A stretch of 64,000 nt of DNA from Antedon mediterranea (taxonomy: Eukaryota > Echinodermata > Crinoidea > Comatulida > Antedonidae). The translations under genes were made by a program, and so were the position numbers. Below are positions 22,710 through 34,257 of this stretch, in pieces. Numbering within the stretch: the stretch's first letter is position 1; each line of letters begins with the position of its first letter. Where the stretch lies: positions 39,729,795 to 39,793,794 of the forward strand of contig NC_092670.1 of assembly GCF_964355755.1 (NCBI RefSeq), read 5' to 3'. The notes under the pieces were generated by a model. It searched no databases, was not told where the DNA came from, and saw only the letters and a list, made by a program, of their open reading frames with translations.

Positions 22710-25676
22710 TCATACATAAACTGTCGGAGTAGTAAAATGTAGAATGGTTGAAGTATCAACGAATGCTGGATTTGTGGCATTAATTAAATCTATCGAGTGT
22801 GTATCAGGGCTTTCGGTTAATTCAATGTTGTACATTTTAAGGGTCTTCATTTCATCTACTCCATATACATGCCCGTGGTTGTCATTCACTATTGCTTCTG
22901 AATTTCCATTCATTTTTGACTTATTAATCTTAGTTTCTGATTTACTCTTTACCATAGATTCAAACATTTCTATTGGTGAAAGTGATAACAATACAGGTAG
23001 AAAAAACAATCCATGAATTAAACCTATTGTTATAACTAGAAACAGTGTTTTGAAAAATGAAATAAAAATTCCAGTTGGGGAATTAACTAGCACGAGGATA
23101 CCGAGTAAGGTAGAGATTGCAGCTTGAGAGATCGGCATCCCGATTGTATAGTACGCGTCATTAAGCTTATCGTTACGAGATGGGAATGGGGACACTGTGT
23201 ATACGTACGACATATGAGCTGTAAAATCAACACTAAATCCTATACACAAAATAATATTAATCATTGTAACGGTATCCAGACGAACTCCCCAAAATGTCAT
23301 AAACCCTAATACTCCAAGCTCTATGGAAGCTATGGATACAACCATCCAGATGGAGCAGATTGGTTTTGGAACAAACAGAATAGAAACAATCATCATGGCA
23401 ATCAAGGCAATTGCAAGATTGGTAAGAGTTGCCGGCAAAATAGTTTTGTACTGGTCATATAATAAAAAAATTGAACTAAACGCAAACGATTCAAACTCAA
23501 AATCTGCAACAATTTCTCTAAAATTCTCCATTAATTCTACATCTTCTGAAGTGTGAAGTCCCACGTGCTGTCTTATCGAACCAATTAAGAACCGCGAGCT
23601 TGTTATACGTGTTCTGTCTTTGTTAAATACTATGTCAAGTTCGAATTGTTTAAATTTATTTTGTACAAGAAATTGATTTTGAAGTATGTTGAGAAAAATA
23701 GTGCGGTTAGAACTTGTCTGTCCAGTAACTGAAAGATATTCGTTAAACGATCGAATCCAGGAATCTGTAAAATATGCGGAGTTTAACCCATATTTACTGG
23801 TTTCTAAATGTTTATGAACATTCATGATGTTTTTGTTTACATCAGGTTTCCAATAATCAATTTCCTCTGTGAAAACTATTTGTATTAAGGGACCAAAAGT
23901 TTGAAAAGAAATTTGTTCTATATCTTGAAATGGAATAAGATACGAATCTTTTAAAACAGCATCTCGTAAATCTAACCCTTGTTTTAGTTGGGTGACACCC
24001 CACGTTGAAACACCTACGTACATAGCATACACAAGAAGTGTAGCCATTTTTATCCAAGGTTTTCCCATTATTGGCCCAAAGTAATCCCTAAAAAACGCCA
24101 TCATAATGTGAGATGAATCTGAGCTTTCTACAGTTTTAGAAGGACCTCCAGCACAGAAAAGTCTGTAACGTGAAGACGGAGCTTCATCAACGGGTACGAC
24201 CCTTTTCCAAGTAATACAATGTTTATTACCAGCTTCTCTTCGTCCTGTTATCACCATACACGAAAGAAAGAATGTTAAAACATATATGTACACAAATACA
24301 ATTGAAACAGCATTGTAAACACAGAAATAGGCAACTCCTGGAAATACGCTGGTGCAACCAACAGCAAATGCAAGGAAGTCTGTAAGTGAGGTGATAGTGA
24401 TGGACAATGCTGCTTCTGATAATGTTTCTGATAAACGATCTTCAACCGATGAACGTACATTTGTTTTCCGCCAAGAAGCAACTAATATATACACGTCATC
24501 TATACCAATAGCTGAAATAATAAAAAAGGGGATATAATTTCGATCATAAGAATACCGAATAGTGCAGTAATAATAATTTGCTAAAATTAGAGTTCTTCCA
24601 AATTGTTTTGACCACAATCATTATAGAAACGGTTATTTTGTATCAAATGTCTACTAAATATAACTATATCATATTTAGGAAATCTTACCCATAATAATGA
24701 GTGGAGTCAAAGCACTTATAGGAGTGAATTTCACTTCAAAGTACAATAGAAGTCCATTTGCAGCAACACCAGCAAGAATCGCAGACAGCACACCAAGTAA
24801 TATTAAAATAGGTTTATTTACTACCCAGTCCATTGTTGCTGAAGATATTACCGAAAATGACACAATAAGTAAGAAAGCGACTGGTATCAATGGCACAATA
24901 CTGAAGGTAGCTGCCGTAAATTCGTCTTCAAGTGTCGCTGACGTGTCACGTGCGATGTATATCAATTCTGAATGAAATTCTTCCATGGCTTTTAGAAACT
25001 CTTTCTCCCAAAGTTCAGAAATGTCAGATGTCTCCAAATGGTACGACAACATTATATACTTCGTTGATTTCACAATTGAAGTTTCACCGACAAGTTTCAC
25101 ACCTCCTAAGTTTTTTCCGATTTCAAATATTTCTCCAGTCTGTAGGAGGACAGTAAGTGGGTAGCTGATGTTAATTTGCGGTACTCTCGTGGCATCGTAT
25201 TTGTAAATCTCTAGTATTGCATTGGTTTCACAGTTACCCATCCACGCGAGGCAAATATTACTAAATGTGTATTCTGAACCAGCATTCGTGACCGAGATGT
25301 TCATAATGATTTCATGGACTCGAATCACTTCTAAGAACTCTTCAGTTTGTAAGATATTCTGTTTTTGAGCACCGCCGATTATAACTCGACCGTATGAAAT
25401 GGACGCAGACTGGCGACTGACTGTCATTCCATTTTCATGTTTATTCTTGTAGACATCATCAATATAATCCCTATTTTCTATAGATTCAGCGTCTGTTGGT
25501 GTAAATAAAAAGTCGGTGTCGTTGAACAATTTAATTCGTAAACAACCAGATCCCAGACTTAGACTGATGGCAATCGGCAAAAGAAGAAACGGTAGTGGAT
25601 GTCGATAGACTATCCTGGCGTAATGCCCATATATGTTACTCAAAGGCCGAGTAATGCAATCAAAATGAAACCCCAT
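22710..25676 (-). CDS. Patched domain-containing (PTCHD3-like) protein, copy C, intact
   Basis: Same family and architecture as copy A. Coding exons on the minus strand are 24689-25676 (988 nt, exactly as in A) and 22710-24511, giving 929 aa. The intron lies at the same split Ala codon. Motifs include ITRPLSNIYGHYAR at the N-terminus, GIDDVYILVASWRK in TM4 and CIGFSVDFTAHMSY in the second half. The start ATG follows TTTCAG-TAAG. The cytoplasmic tail differs most from copy A, the membrane core least. An untranslated first exon probably lies right of the GTAAGT donor at 26481-26486. Predicted to be a multipass membrane transporter-like protein of unknown ligand; a direct role in Hedgehog signalling should not be assumed. 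Confidence 0.9.
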
Positions 25677-27868
25677 CTTACTGAAATTTAAATTTAAAGT
25701 ATGTTAGTCAAACATATCTTATAAATTACCACCATAAATAAATAAAATAGTTGACTTTTTTGCTTAAAGTTCTTTAATTAATCCATTTTTAAGATGAATT
25801 TAAACTGGGTTGATAAATAAAGTAGTTTTCTTTTCAATTAAGCAATGCTTAACCATGATTAGAAGCAAGACATAATACATGCCAACTATAGCCTCTTTTT
25901 ATTTATCGTATCGTAGAGCTTAATTTGTTTAATAAAGTGAAGTAAATGAAGTGGTGGCATAATGTCTAATTAAGGCCTAGGATAGACAGAAGTTGTTGCC
26001 ATGCATAGGCCTAGTTTCTTCGACAGGAGAAAGGAACAATTACCGCTGCAGAAAGTAAACATGGGTCCTTGCCGTCTAGCCTATGGTCGAGATACACCCA
26101 CATGGTCTGGAGACTAGTTTTCCAAAAAATAGTTCGGAGAAGGGGAAAATTCCTTTTCTCTGAACAAATTGAATGCACAGGGTCTTAACTGGGAAGAGTG
26201 TAATCACATTTTGCTGATCTAAAGGGGCTGTCATACAATGCAACAGGTTACTATAGCGAGTAGGTCTACTATAGTTATAGTCTTTTGTTTGTTTAACAAC
26301 AAAGTCAAAGCAAATAGGCGTAGGCCTAGTTGTTATGGAAAATTCTTTTTTTTTACGCAAAGGGTTATTGAAGCAATGATCTGCCTGTTGAAAAACATCG
26401 TCTCTACCCGTCTATAAATGTTTTTGGACAATTCTGAAGAGACTATAAAATCTATAAAAACCCATCGAATATCATGGCTAACTTACTTGTCCACTGGTAT
26501 GCCCACGTAACCTGTAGTTCAAGTCAATTCTTAAACTTAATGTATACTGTTGGCTTCAGCAATGTACAGTTTGTGGCAAATTCATCCTTATCCATTCTGA
26601 ACATATCAGCAATTATCTCTCTTCGCTTACTCATATAGTAGGCCTACGGAATTCATCGATATTATATAATATTTCATCAGCAGGTTATGCATGGATGGTT
26701 ACAAGCTTCGTACAATGCATTCAGTGATGTAGACTTAATTTTTTTGTCAATATTGTTTCAGTTAAATTGAATGCATGACGGGATAACAGAGGGAGGAATG
26801 TGTTTCTTTATGATTCCTATACCTGTTGGCTATGTTATGTTTTTTTTTGGATCATTACTTTTTTCTCGGAGAAACAAACTGCTTTCTGTGGATAGGACAC
26901 GCCCGAAGCGTTTAACTATAGTTTGCAATATAGTAGGCTTACTAGACCCAACTGAGCCAGTGGGCCTTTAACTTTTCCCTCGCATGCAAGAAATAAATAA
27001 TAATAAAATCTGGAGTCGTATTGTTTTACTGTACGAAATGATTGGACTATCTAGGCCTAAGTACTAGCCTACACAGTAGGCCTACCCGGCGACTCGATCG
27101 GGCCTGTTCCATATGAACTAACTTGTGGCTACAGACCTACCACATAGATGTTTACTTTCTTTATCATTTACTTTAAATTTGAATATTAATTGTATTACAT
27201 CCTGCTATATCTTCTTATTTAACTGCACATTGACAGATTATTTTCACTTTTCTAGCTAAATGGATTTTAGGAATATTTTAACTAAAAATGATTCAAACAG
27301 AATTTATTATCTTAATCTTAATTTGTCAGATAAGATGGGCCCAGTCCACCCACCACGCTTTGACCACACTATTTTCTCAACTAGCATCCTAGCTACACCT
27401 TTCATTGCACTCTCTATTATCAAATATTTTTATATTGTTTCTTTTAATATCTATTTATTGAAATTCCTCACTTGATTCACTTGGAATAACTTTCATTTAG
27501 TAGTTGTTTATTTTACCGCTACGCTAAATTACTAAAATTCCTAATTGAGATTAACAATACTCTCTATACCATAGAGATATTATAGTTCACTATATTTCTA
27601 TACTATATTTAATACTATATTCTATCCTATACAATACAATTTCGTAGTAGGCCTACATGCACTAATAATTAATATCAATGATTTTTGGTTGTGCATTGCT
27701 GCCAGAAAGTAATGAGGGCGCCCTGCAATAACAACTTTTAACAACAATCGGAAGAAAAGAATGGAGGCTGCTGCAAGATATCTGAAATATTTTAGCTCAG
27801 TTCTTCGTTATTCTACCAGTGATTTTACTGTTTGAGTGTTGTTTTTAACTTACTAGCAAGCAGGTACA
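25677..27868. promoter_or_regulatory. Divergent intergenic region between PTCHD copy C and FBXO9
   Basis: Holds the 5' flank of copy C, including the untranslated-exon donor at 26481-26486, and the FBXO9 upstream region. ATGAGGGCGCCCTG and ATGGAGGCTGCTGCAAGATA at 27712-27795 are the segment duplicated at 14841-14950; the latter opens a short upstream frame ending before the FBXO9 start. No TATA box was identified. Confidence 0.5.
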
Positions 27869-30800
27869 ATGGTGCGTATACATTTATTTGATTTTTCTTT
27901 GTAATTCGGGTTTATGATCAGTTCTACTCTAGCCTATTAGGCCCAGCTATTAGGAGTAGGCCTAGGCCTAGGCGAATGCTAGGCCCTCAACAAGATTCCT
28001 AATCCTAACTAGACTAGATAAGGTGGGTAGGCGTGTTGATTAACTCCCTGGGTAGGCTACCTTGTTAAGGCTTCCTAAAGGTGTAGACCAGTAGTACGTC
28101 TAGGTTATTATTACTGCTACAGTACCATATATATTCCACGTCGTTGTATTTGTTGGCTTACAACGTTACATGTGTTTAAGACAGTAGGTAGATAGCATAT
28201 TATGGAGTATATTTTTTAGTGGGAATCCTGCACAACCTAATATACTGCTGTTACTTATATTATTAATGTAAATAAATGCTTACCAAAATAACCTACTTAG
28301 GCATACCTTGATTGGTTAAATGATACCAAACCATATAGCATTTTTATGATATAAATGTATGAGCGAGTGTTATATAATATTGTATTGTGTCTATTTTGAT
28401 TTTAGTCGTCGGGTGAAAGAGATTTTATTATCCCAGTGATTGATGATGATGAAAGAGAGGACGAATATGAAGAAGAAGTGAGTGTTGAGCAGCAGTTAGT
28501 AGAGTTCAGGAACAAATGGAAAGAAGAATTGAATTTAGACACGATGAAAGAGAAAGAGGAACAAGAAAAAAAGAAGCACGAGGAATCTACAAAAGAACAG
28601 AAGGTAAAGACATTCTCTAGGTTGTGATTTTTATTTGATTATTATTATAAAGTTGAAATTGAAGTAAAATTGCTGAAGTAGTATAAGTATTGTAAAATCG
28701 TTTATCATAATTTCATTTTCAGGCTGAAAAACTGTTTCTTGAAGGAGTTGCAGCTGAAAGAGTTGGTCATCTGTATGATGGTAGGACAAATAAGAAGTCT
28801 TTGTAGTACATTTTATACCCACATGTGTATAATAAACCAACCCCATATGGCAAAATAGCACTTAAGCCCTGTCTACAATATCGAACTAGTTCGATAAAAA
28901 AAGTATGATGTGCCTAAATGTGGTGGCGATATGATATCATCATGTCCATATTGGCATAATAAATTTTATCACATAAAGTTTGATAGTGTAGACAGAGATT
29001 TAGGACTGTAGTCATGGCCTGACTGCAATATTGATTAATTTTTAAATTTGTTTTAATTTTCAGCAATCTCATTTTATAGTCAAGCAATTAAGCTTGTTCC
29101 TGATATTGAATCAAAAATTCAATTTCAAACTGGAGGTAAGCAATTATGTTATGCATGCTTTGATATAATGTATTTAGTAGGACACATTATTTAACACATT
29201 CATAATTTAATCGACAATAATAAATAATTGTGTTTTTTTTATAGAATGTTCAAGTGAAGATGAGAATGAAGAGTAAGTATAACATGTTGGAAGTCAGTGT
29301 TTTAGCCTTTACTTAGTAGTGTTTTAGCCTTTACTTAGTAGTGTTTTAGCCTTTACTTAGTAGTGTTTTAGCCTTTACTTAGTAGTGTTTTAGCCTTTAC
29401 TTAGTAGTGTTTTAGCCTTTACTTAGTAGTGTTTTAGCCTTTACTTAGTAGTGTTTTAGCCTTTACTTAGTAGTGTTTTAGCCTTTACTTAGTAGTGTTT
29501 TAGCCTTTACTTAGTAGTGTTTTAGCCTTTACTTAGTAGTGTTTTAGCCTTTACTTAGTAGTGTTTTAGCCTTTACTTAGTAGTGTTTTAGCCTTTACTT
29601 AGTAGTGTTTTAGCCTTTACTTAGTAGTGTTTTAGCCTTTACTTAGTAGTGTTTTAGCCTTTACTTAGTAGTGTTTCAGTATCCTAACTGGTTAGAGTGT
29701 AAATTATTCACTTGGCTAATGTATGGTCAAGACATGATGATGCATTTTCATAATAAGTATTTTAATGAACTTAAATCTATGGACTTTGAAAACTAGCGCA
29801 AAACTTGTACTGTATCATATTTATAATTATTTGTTTCTCATTTTCTACAACTTTTAGGACAGATACTATTGGGGAAGATGTAGATAATATCATTAGCACC
29901 CTTAACAATATGACAATAGATAATGTCAAAAGCCATTGTGAACCTGAATGTGAGCAAAAGGTTGGTTGAACAATCCCAGGCTCCTGAATTGTGCCTGTAT
30001 AATAGGCCTCATTTAAATCATGGGTTTAATGCTTTAACAGCAAAATGCGAAAAGCCTTCAGATAATCTATATTGTTTTGACAACTCTTGTAACATAACCA
30101 CAGTTCTCATTTTGCCATTTTTCCCATAACCGATAACCAAATTTGTATTTAATTGTATTAACCTCCAGTTGGATTTTTAACAAAAATAAAACCTTTAATT
30201 GTGTTTGTCTAAGCCATGTAAATGAGTTCCTAAAAATACTAGGGACCGGGAAGATATGGCAGTGTGGAACGGAACTGGCCACCCTACCAAGGCCGTAGGC
30301 AGATGAGGCGCTCTGTTTTTAACCTCTCTTGCTACGGCCTTGCCTATCCCATAATACTGAAGCTTAGTACAACAGCTCATTCAGCTCAGAATGAATATAG
30401 GACTCACTAAACAACAGTACAACAGCTCATTCCCCTACAGATGTTCAGTTCACTAAACAGTTTAAAATGTTACCTTGTTTTTCAGGAAACTCACATTTCC
30501 AGCCTACCTGTTGAGTTACTTCTTTACATCTTTAGATGGGTCGTTAGCGATGAGCTTGACTTGCGTAGTCTGGAGCAACTTTCCTGTGTTTGTCACGGAT
30601 TTTACGTTTGTTCACGTGATCCGGAACTATGGAGACTTTCGTGCCAAAGGTGGATTTGACTGAATATTTGTTATATTACTTGGACAGCTTTAACGATCAA
30701 CAATAAAAAATTTCCGGAAATCATGACATTATAATAATAAGAATAAGGCAGCTCATGTCTGCCTTATTCCAATCCAGTCAGGCCTTTATATTGCTAACCT

Positions 30801-33528
30801 CTCTCTTCAATGAGATCCACCCAGTGGCTCTCCAATGCTGGAGGCTTTGGGCATTTTTAGCTTTTTAGACATATTTTAATGCCGGTTCTTGGCACTGCTC
30901 AGTGGCCCCCATAAGCTCCGGGGCGCCTGGGTTTAGCTAGTGGGCGCTCATAGCCATTACGCCGCTGGATCCAGCCACCAATACAAACAGCGTATGTTAT
31001 TTTTTTCAGTAATTTGCCTTTAGATTTATTTTAAAAACTGAAGCGTTTTATAATGAAATCTAAAACCCAGTATTTAAAACTGATATAGAAAGTTAAATAA
31101 GACTATATTCAATTATAGAGTATGGGGAAAGACAGCGTGGCTTACCAAGGATTTTCCAAGCTGGCGTGATATGTTTGTGCGTCGCCCTCACCTTCGTTTT
31201 GATGGTATCTATATCAGTAAGATTCAGTATTATCGTTTTGGTGAGGCAGGTCTTGATCACTTCTACAAACCATTTCATTTGGTGGAGTATTACCGATACC
31301 TTCGGGTTTTTCCAGATGGTAAGGACCTTCAATTTATCTGCAATGAGAATGTAGCATTAATAGACTAGTGTAATTGGAATAATAATGTATAAAGTATTTT
31401 GTAAAGGTTTCACCAATGGGCATGGAAAAAGAGAAGGAAAAGCAACAATGAAAATGCAATTGAAAGTTCTTTGTCTTTTAAATCCTGTATTACTTTTTTA
31501 TATTTTGTACATAATTTAGTTTAAGTTTCCTTGTAAATAATAATAATTTTTTTTTTTTTTATTTATTTCATTTACTCTGGACGCATCTTCATTCAAAATG
31601 TGTGCCACATGTAGCTTCCAAATAAATGATTATATTATAGGCCTAATGATATGGTTGTTGTTTACAAATAGGCCACGTGATAATGCTGACCACAGCAGAA
31701 GAACCAAGCATAATGGTTATGAAACTGCGTTCAAAGACGACATCTTTTGAAGGGATCCAAGTTGGCAAATATAAGATGATTGGGGATTTGGTATGCTGTA
31801 TTGTTAATTAAAGATGTATTGTCCCCCAAAAACATGAAAAATGAAGATTAATAAAATCAGACTTTAAATAGGCCACTGTTGCAGTTTTAATAAAGTTATT
31901 TACTTCTGTAAAAAAAATCCCAATACTTCACTTATAAAAAGAGAAAAAAAAACGGTTAATTTTAACTAAAAAACATTGTCTGAAAGACAAGTTAAATATT
32001 TTTTGCTTTAAATTACATTTTTTTGTCTAAGTGAATAACTATTATGCGATATTAAAATGGCATAGGCCTATTCAAAAACAAGCTGGACGATTATTATAAA
32101 AAGACAATATAAACATAATTCTTAAGTATGAAATATATGGATATAAAAAAATACTTACATTACCATTCAGAAATAACTTCGATATTCTCCTGTGTATATT
32201 AAACAATTTTTTATAATGTTGTTACAATCCTTGCTAAGAAATGTTTTAAATAGTCAATCAATAATAGATTTACAATAGAGGGAAATGGCGAAGCATGATA
32301 TCACGGAAAATTGCCGATCGGATTTCCTTTATGTTACTTTAGTGTATATACAACACCTTTGAAAAACATAATATACACAAATAGAATAAGGAAAATATAT
32401 ATATATAATACTCAGTGGTATAATGTAGAGACCTGAGGCCCTTGGTTTAGAAACTCTAAGTGGCCCTCCAACGTTTTAATGCCCGTTTTTTCCCTCTGGG
32501 CACTGCTCAGGGGCCCCATAAGCTCAGAGGGCCCTGGGTGTAACCAGTGAGCCGTTACGCCACTGATAATACTCCTCTTAATGTATTATAATTAAATCTG
32601 AACACATTTGATTTCAATTCATGTTACAGACTGCGACAAATACCAACAGTACTGTTATATATTCTCCGCGGCGCGCGGTGTCTGTTAGGGGTCGTGAAAC
32701 GGACCATGGATGTCGCAGTCACAAATAAACCATTTGATCTCCGGAGCTCAGCGTTCTATTTATGTAGTCATATTATGTGATTTGTGTGAGATGTCCTTCG
32801 AGTCCAAGCTGCTCCTAGAGAAATACGCCTAATACAACGTTTCTTCTTGTAGATGACGTGTGTGATGCAACGTGAAAATCTAAAGGTGTACGACAATAAA
32901 ATGAAACGATATCGTAAATGTAGAAGCCAAGACTCTAATAACAACAGCTACAATCAAACATTCCATATGGTATGAACACTTGCTTGTTATTTCTTAAAAA
33001 CGTATCTGGATTCTAATTTTATTTTTCCATCCAAATGCTTTGGTACAAAAACAACTTTTGTTGAAATTGTTTTCAGGAATTCAAAGTGAGCGGTTCCATT
33101 CAGAGACCAAACACGCGGTTGGAATGGCGACGCTATACGGTTGAAACGCATCAAAGGTAGTAGAAAATATTTTCTGTTTTAGGCTACTTTATACACGTAA
33201 AAGAAACCGTATTATTCTGTTTTATTTCATAATAGTGTGAATATCTAATACGGTATTCTTAAAACCAGATACAATCATACATACATGTTACAGGGATACA
33301 GTACTTATATTATTTAAGATTATACATTTAAAATTCTTAATTATTTAAATAATGAAGTATAACACACAAGTAAATCCTTACAAAATGATTATATTATTAA
33401 CATTATTTCTGTCTTGCAGACGTTCTGGTAGAAACACTTTCGGAGAAATTGACATCAACAACACATTTCCAACAATGTTCTTCTCACGTGTTAAGAGTTA
33501 CTTAGCAATTTCCAGTAACCCACTGTAG
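27869..33528 (+). CDS. FBXO9: FBXO9, F-box only protein 9 (12 exons, complete)
   Basis: Substrate adaptor of an SCF (SKP1-CUL1-F-box) ubiquitin ligase. Exons: 27869-27871, 28406-28603, 28723-28780, 29064-29135, 29245-29272, 29858-29960, 30486-30649, 31119-31318, 31672-31790, 32853-32969, 33077-33156, 33420-33528. All are GT-AG with matching phases, giving 416 aa (human isoforms about 400-450). An acidic, coiled N-terminus is followed by a TPR-like unit ([20 protein letters not shown]), the F-box ([20 protein letters not shown]) and the C-terminal domain ([51 protein letters not shown]). The start is the least certain part: the best in-phase candidate is an ATG exactly at an exon end, before GTGCGT. 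The exon 6 donor GTTGGT is weak. Intron 5 holds a 22-bp minisatellite. Confidence 0.92.
28863..29002. repeat. Palindromic MITE (GCTCTGTCTACACTAT family) in FBXO9 intron
   Basis: CTGTCTACAATATCGAACTA at the left and AGTTTGATAGTGTAGACAGA at the right flank the family core with CATCATGTCCATATTGG. Confidence 0.75.
29296..29674. repeat. 22-bp minisatellite, about 17 copies, in FBXO9 intron 5
   Basis: Near-identical units begin GTGTTTTAGCCTTTACTTAG and end TA. The first base change I see is in the last unit (GTGTTTCAG). The uniformity suggests recent expansion or an assembly-sensitive length. Each unit contains a pyrimidine-rich stretch followed by AG, resembling a splice acceptor. Confidence 0.95.
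30800..30985. repeat. Interspersed repeat (GGCACTGCTCAGNGGCCCC)
   Basis: Shares CTCCAATGCTGGAGGCTTTG, a GGCACTGCTCAG-GGCCCCCATAAGCTC block and a CATTACGCCGCTGGA end with copies at 32410-32575, 51485-51655 and a partial inverted one near 52945-53030. This copy lies in FBXO9 intron 7. No coding capacity; class unknown. Confidence 0.6.
31808..32118. repeat. MITE of the AAGATGTATTGTCCCC family in FBXO9 intron 9
   Basis: Clear left end TTAAAGATGTATTGTCCCCC and internal landmarks (AATCAGACTTTAAATAGGCC, TTCACTTATAA, TTAAAATGGCATA). The right terminus is degraded. Confidence 0.75.
32410..32575. repeat. Interspersed repeat (GGCACTGCTCAGGGGCCCC)
   Basis: Second copy of the family seen at 30800-30985, with CCTGAGGCCCTTGGTTTAGA and GCCGTTACGCCACTGATAA. 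Confidence 0.6.
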
Positions 33529-34257
33529 AATAGGGTTGAACACGGAGAAATAAGTATCCATGATTTGAGTGTGTACAATTTTAAAAATGTTTTATAAGTC
33601 GAAATTAGCATAATAATATAACGTATTGATGCCTTATGATAAATCGCCTTCGTTCATACAGACAGTGACGCAAAGTTTTATTTCTGGTTCATTTGAAATC
33701 TACTATCGCAAAAAAAAACTTTTGAAAGAATTCGAAGAAGTTATAGAAGAAAGGACAAAAAAGATTATATTTAAAATGTTTGTAAATTTAACATAATAGA
33801 AACGTCTTTTACATTTGTCATTCGTGATTTGTTTCTGCTGTGGTTTTTAAAACTTTGATTTGACGAGATGTCTGTATAAAACATCAACTACTAAAACTGC
33901 AATTTGATTTGTATTATCAATATTTTTACTTTTTTAACCACCAGAGATCAGCTATTTAAATATATCTGATATTATAATGTGTATAGATAATATCAATGAT
34001 TTACTTATTATTTACACCATGGAGAAATAACTTATTTTATTCTCCATGTTTACACTTACCATGTCTAACTAAATTTAACTTACTAATTATACATATCATT
34101 TTACTAAAATACCGTAGTCCACACAGATGTGTTGGTTTAAGTTGTGTAGAACACAAACACGATTAAGCATACACAAGTTTTATATTAAAATTATTTTAAT
34201 TTGTGTGCAAATTATGTTTTCTATTTTTGTTTCGGTGTCAACGAGCTAACCACCCAT
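33529..34257. other. Convergent region between FBXO9 and the GPCR gene
   Basis: Both flanking genes end here, so it should hold two 3' untranslated regions. It is AT-rich. I did not identify a clear canonical poly(A) signal for either gene. Confidence 0.4.

Noticed and set aside
29296-29674. CRISPR-like array
   Set aside because: Units are directly abutting with no unique spacers, and the locus is an intron of an animal gene.
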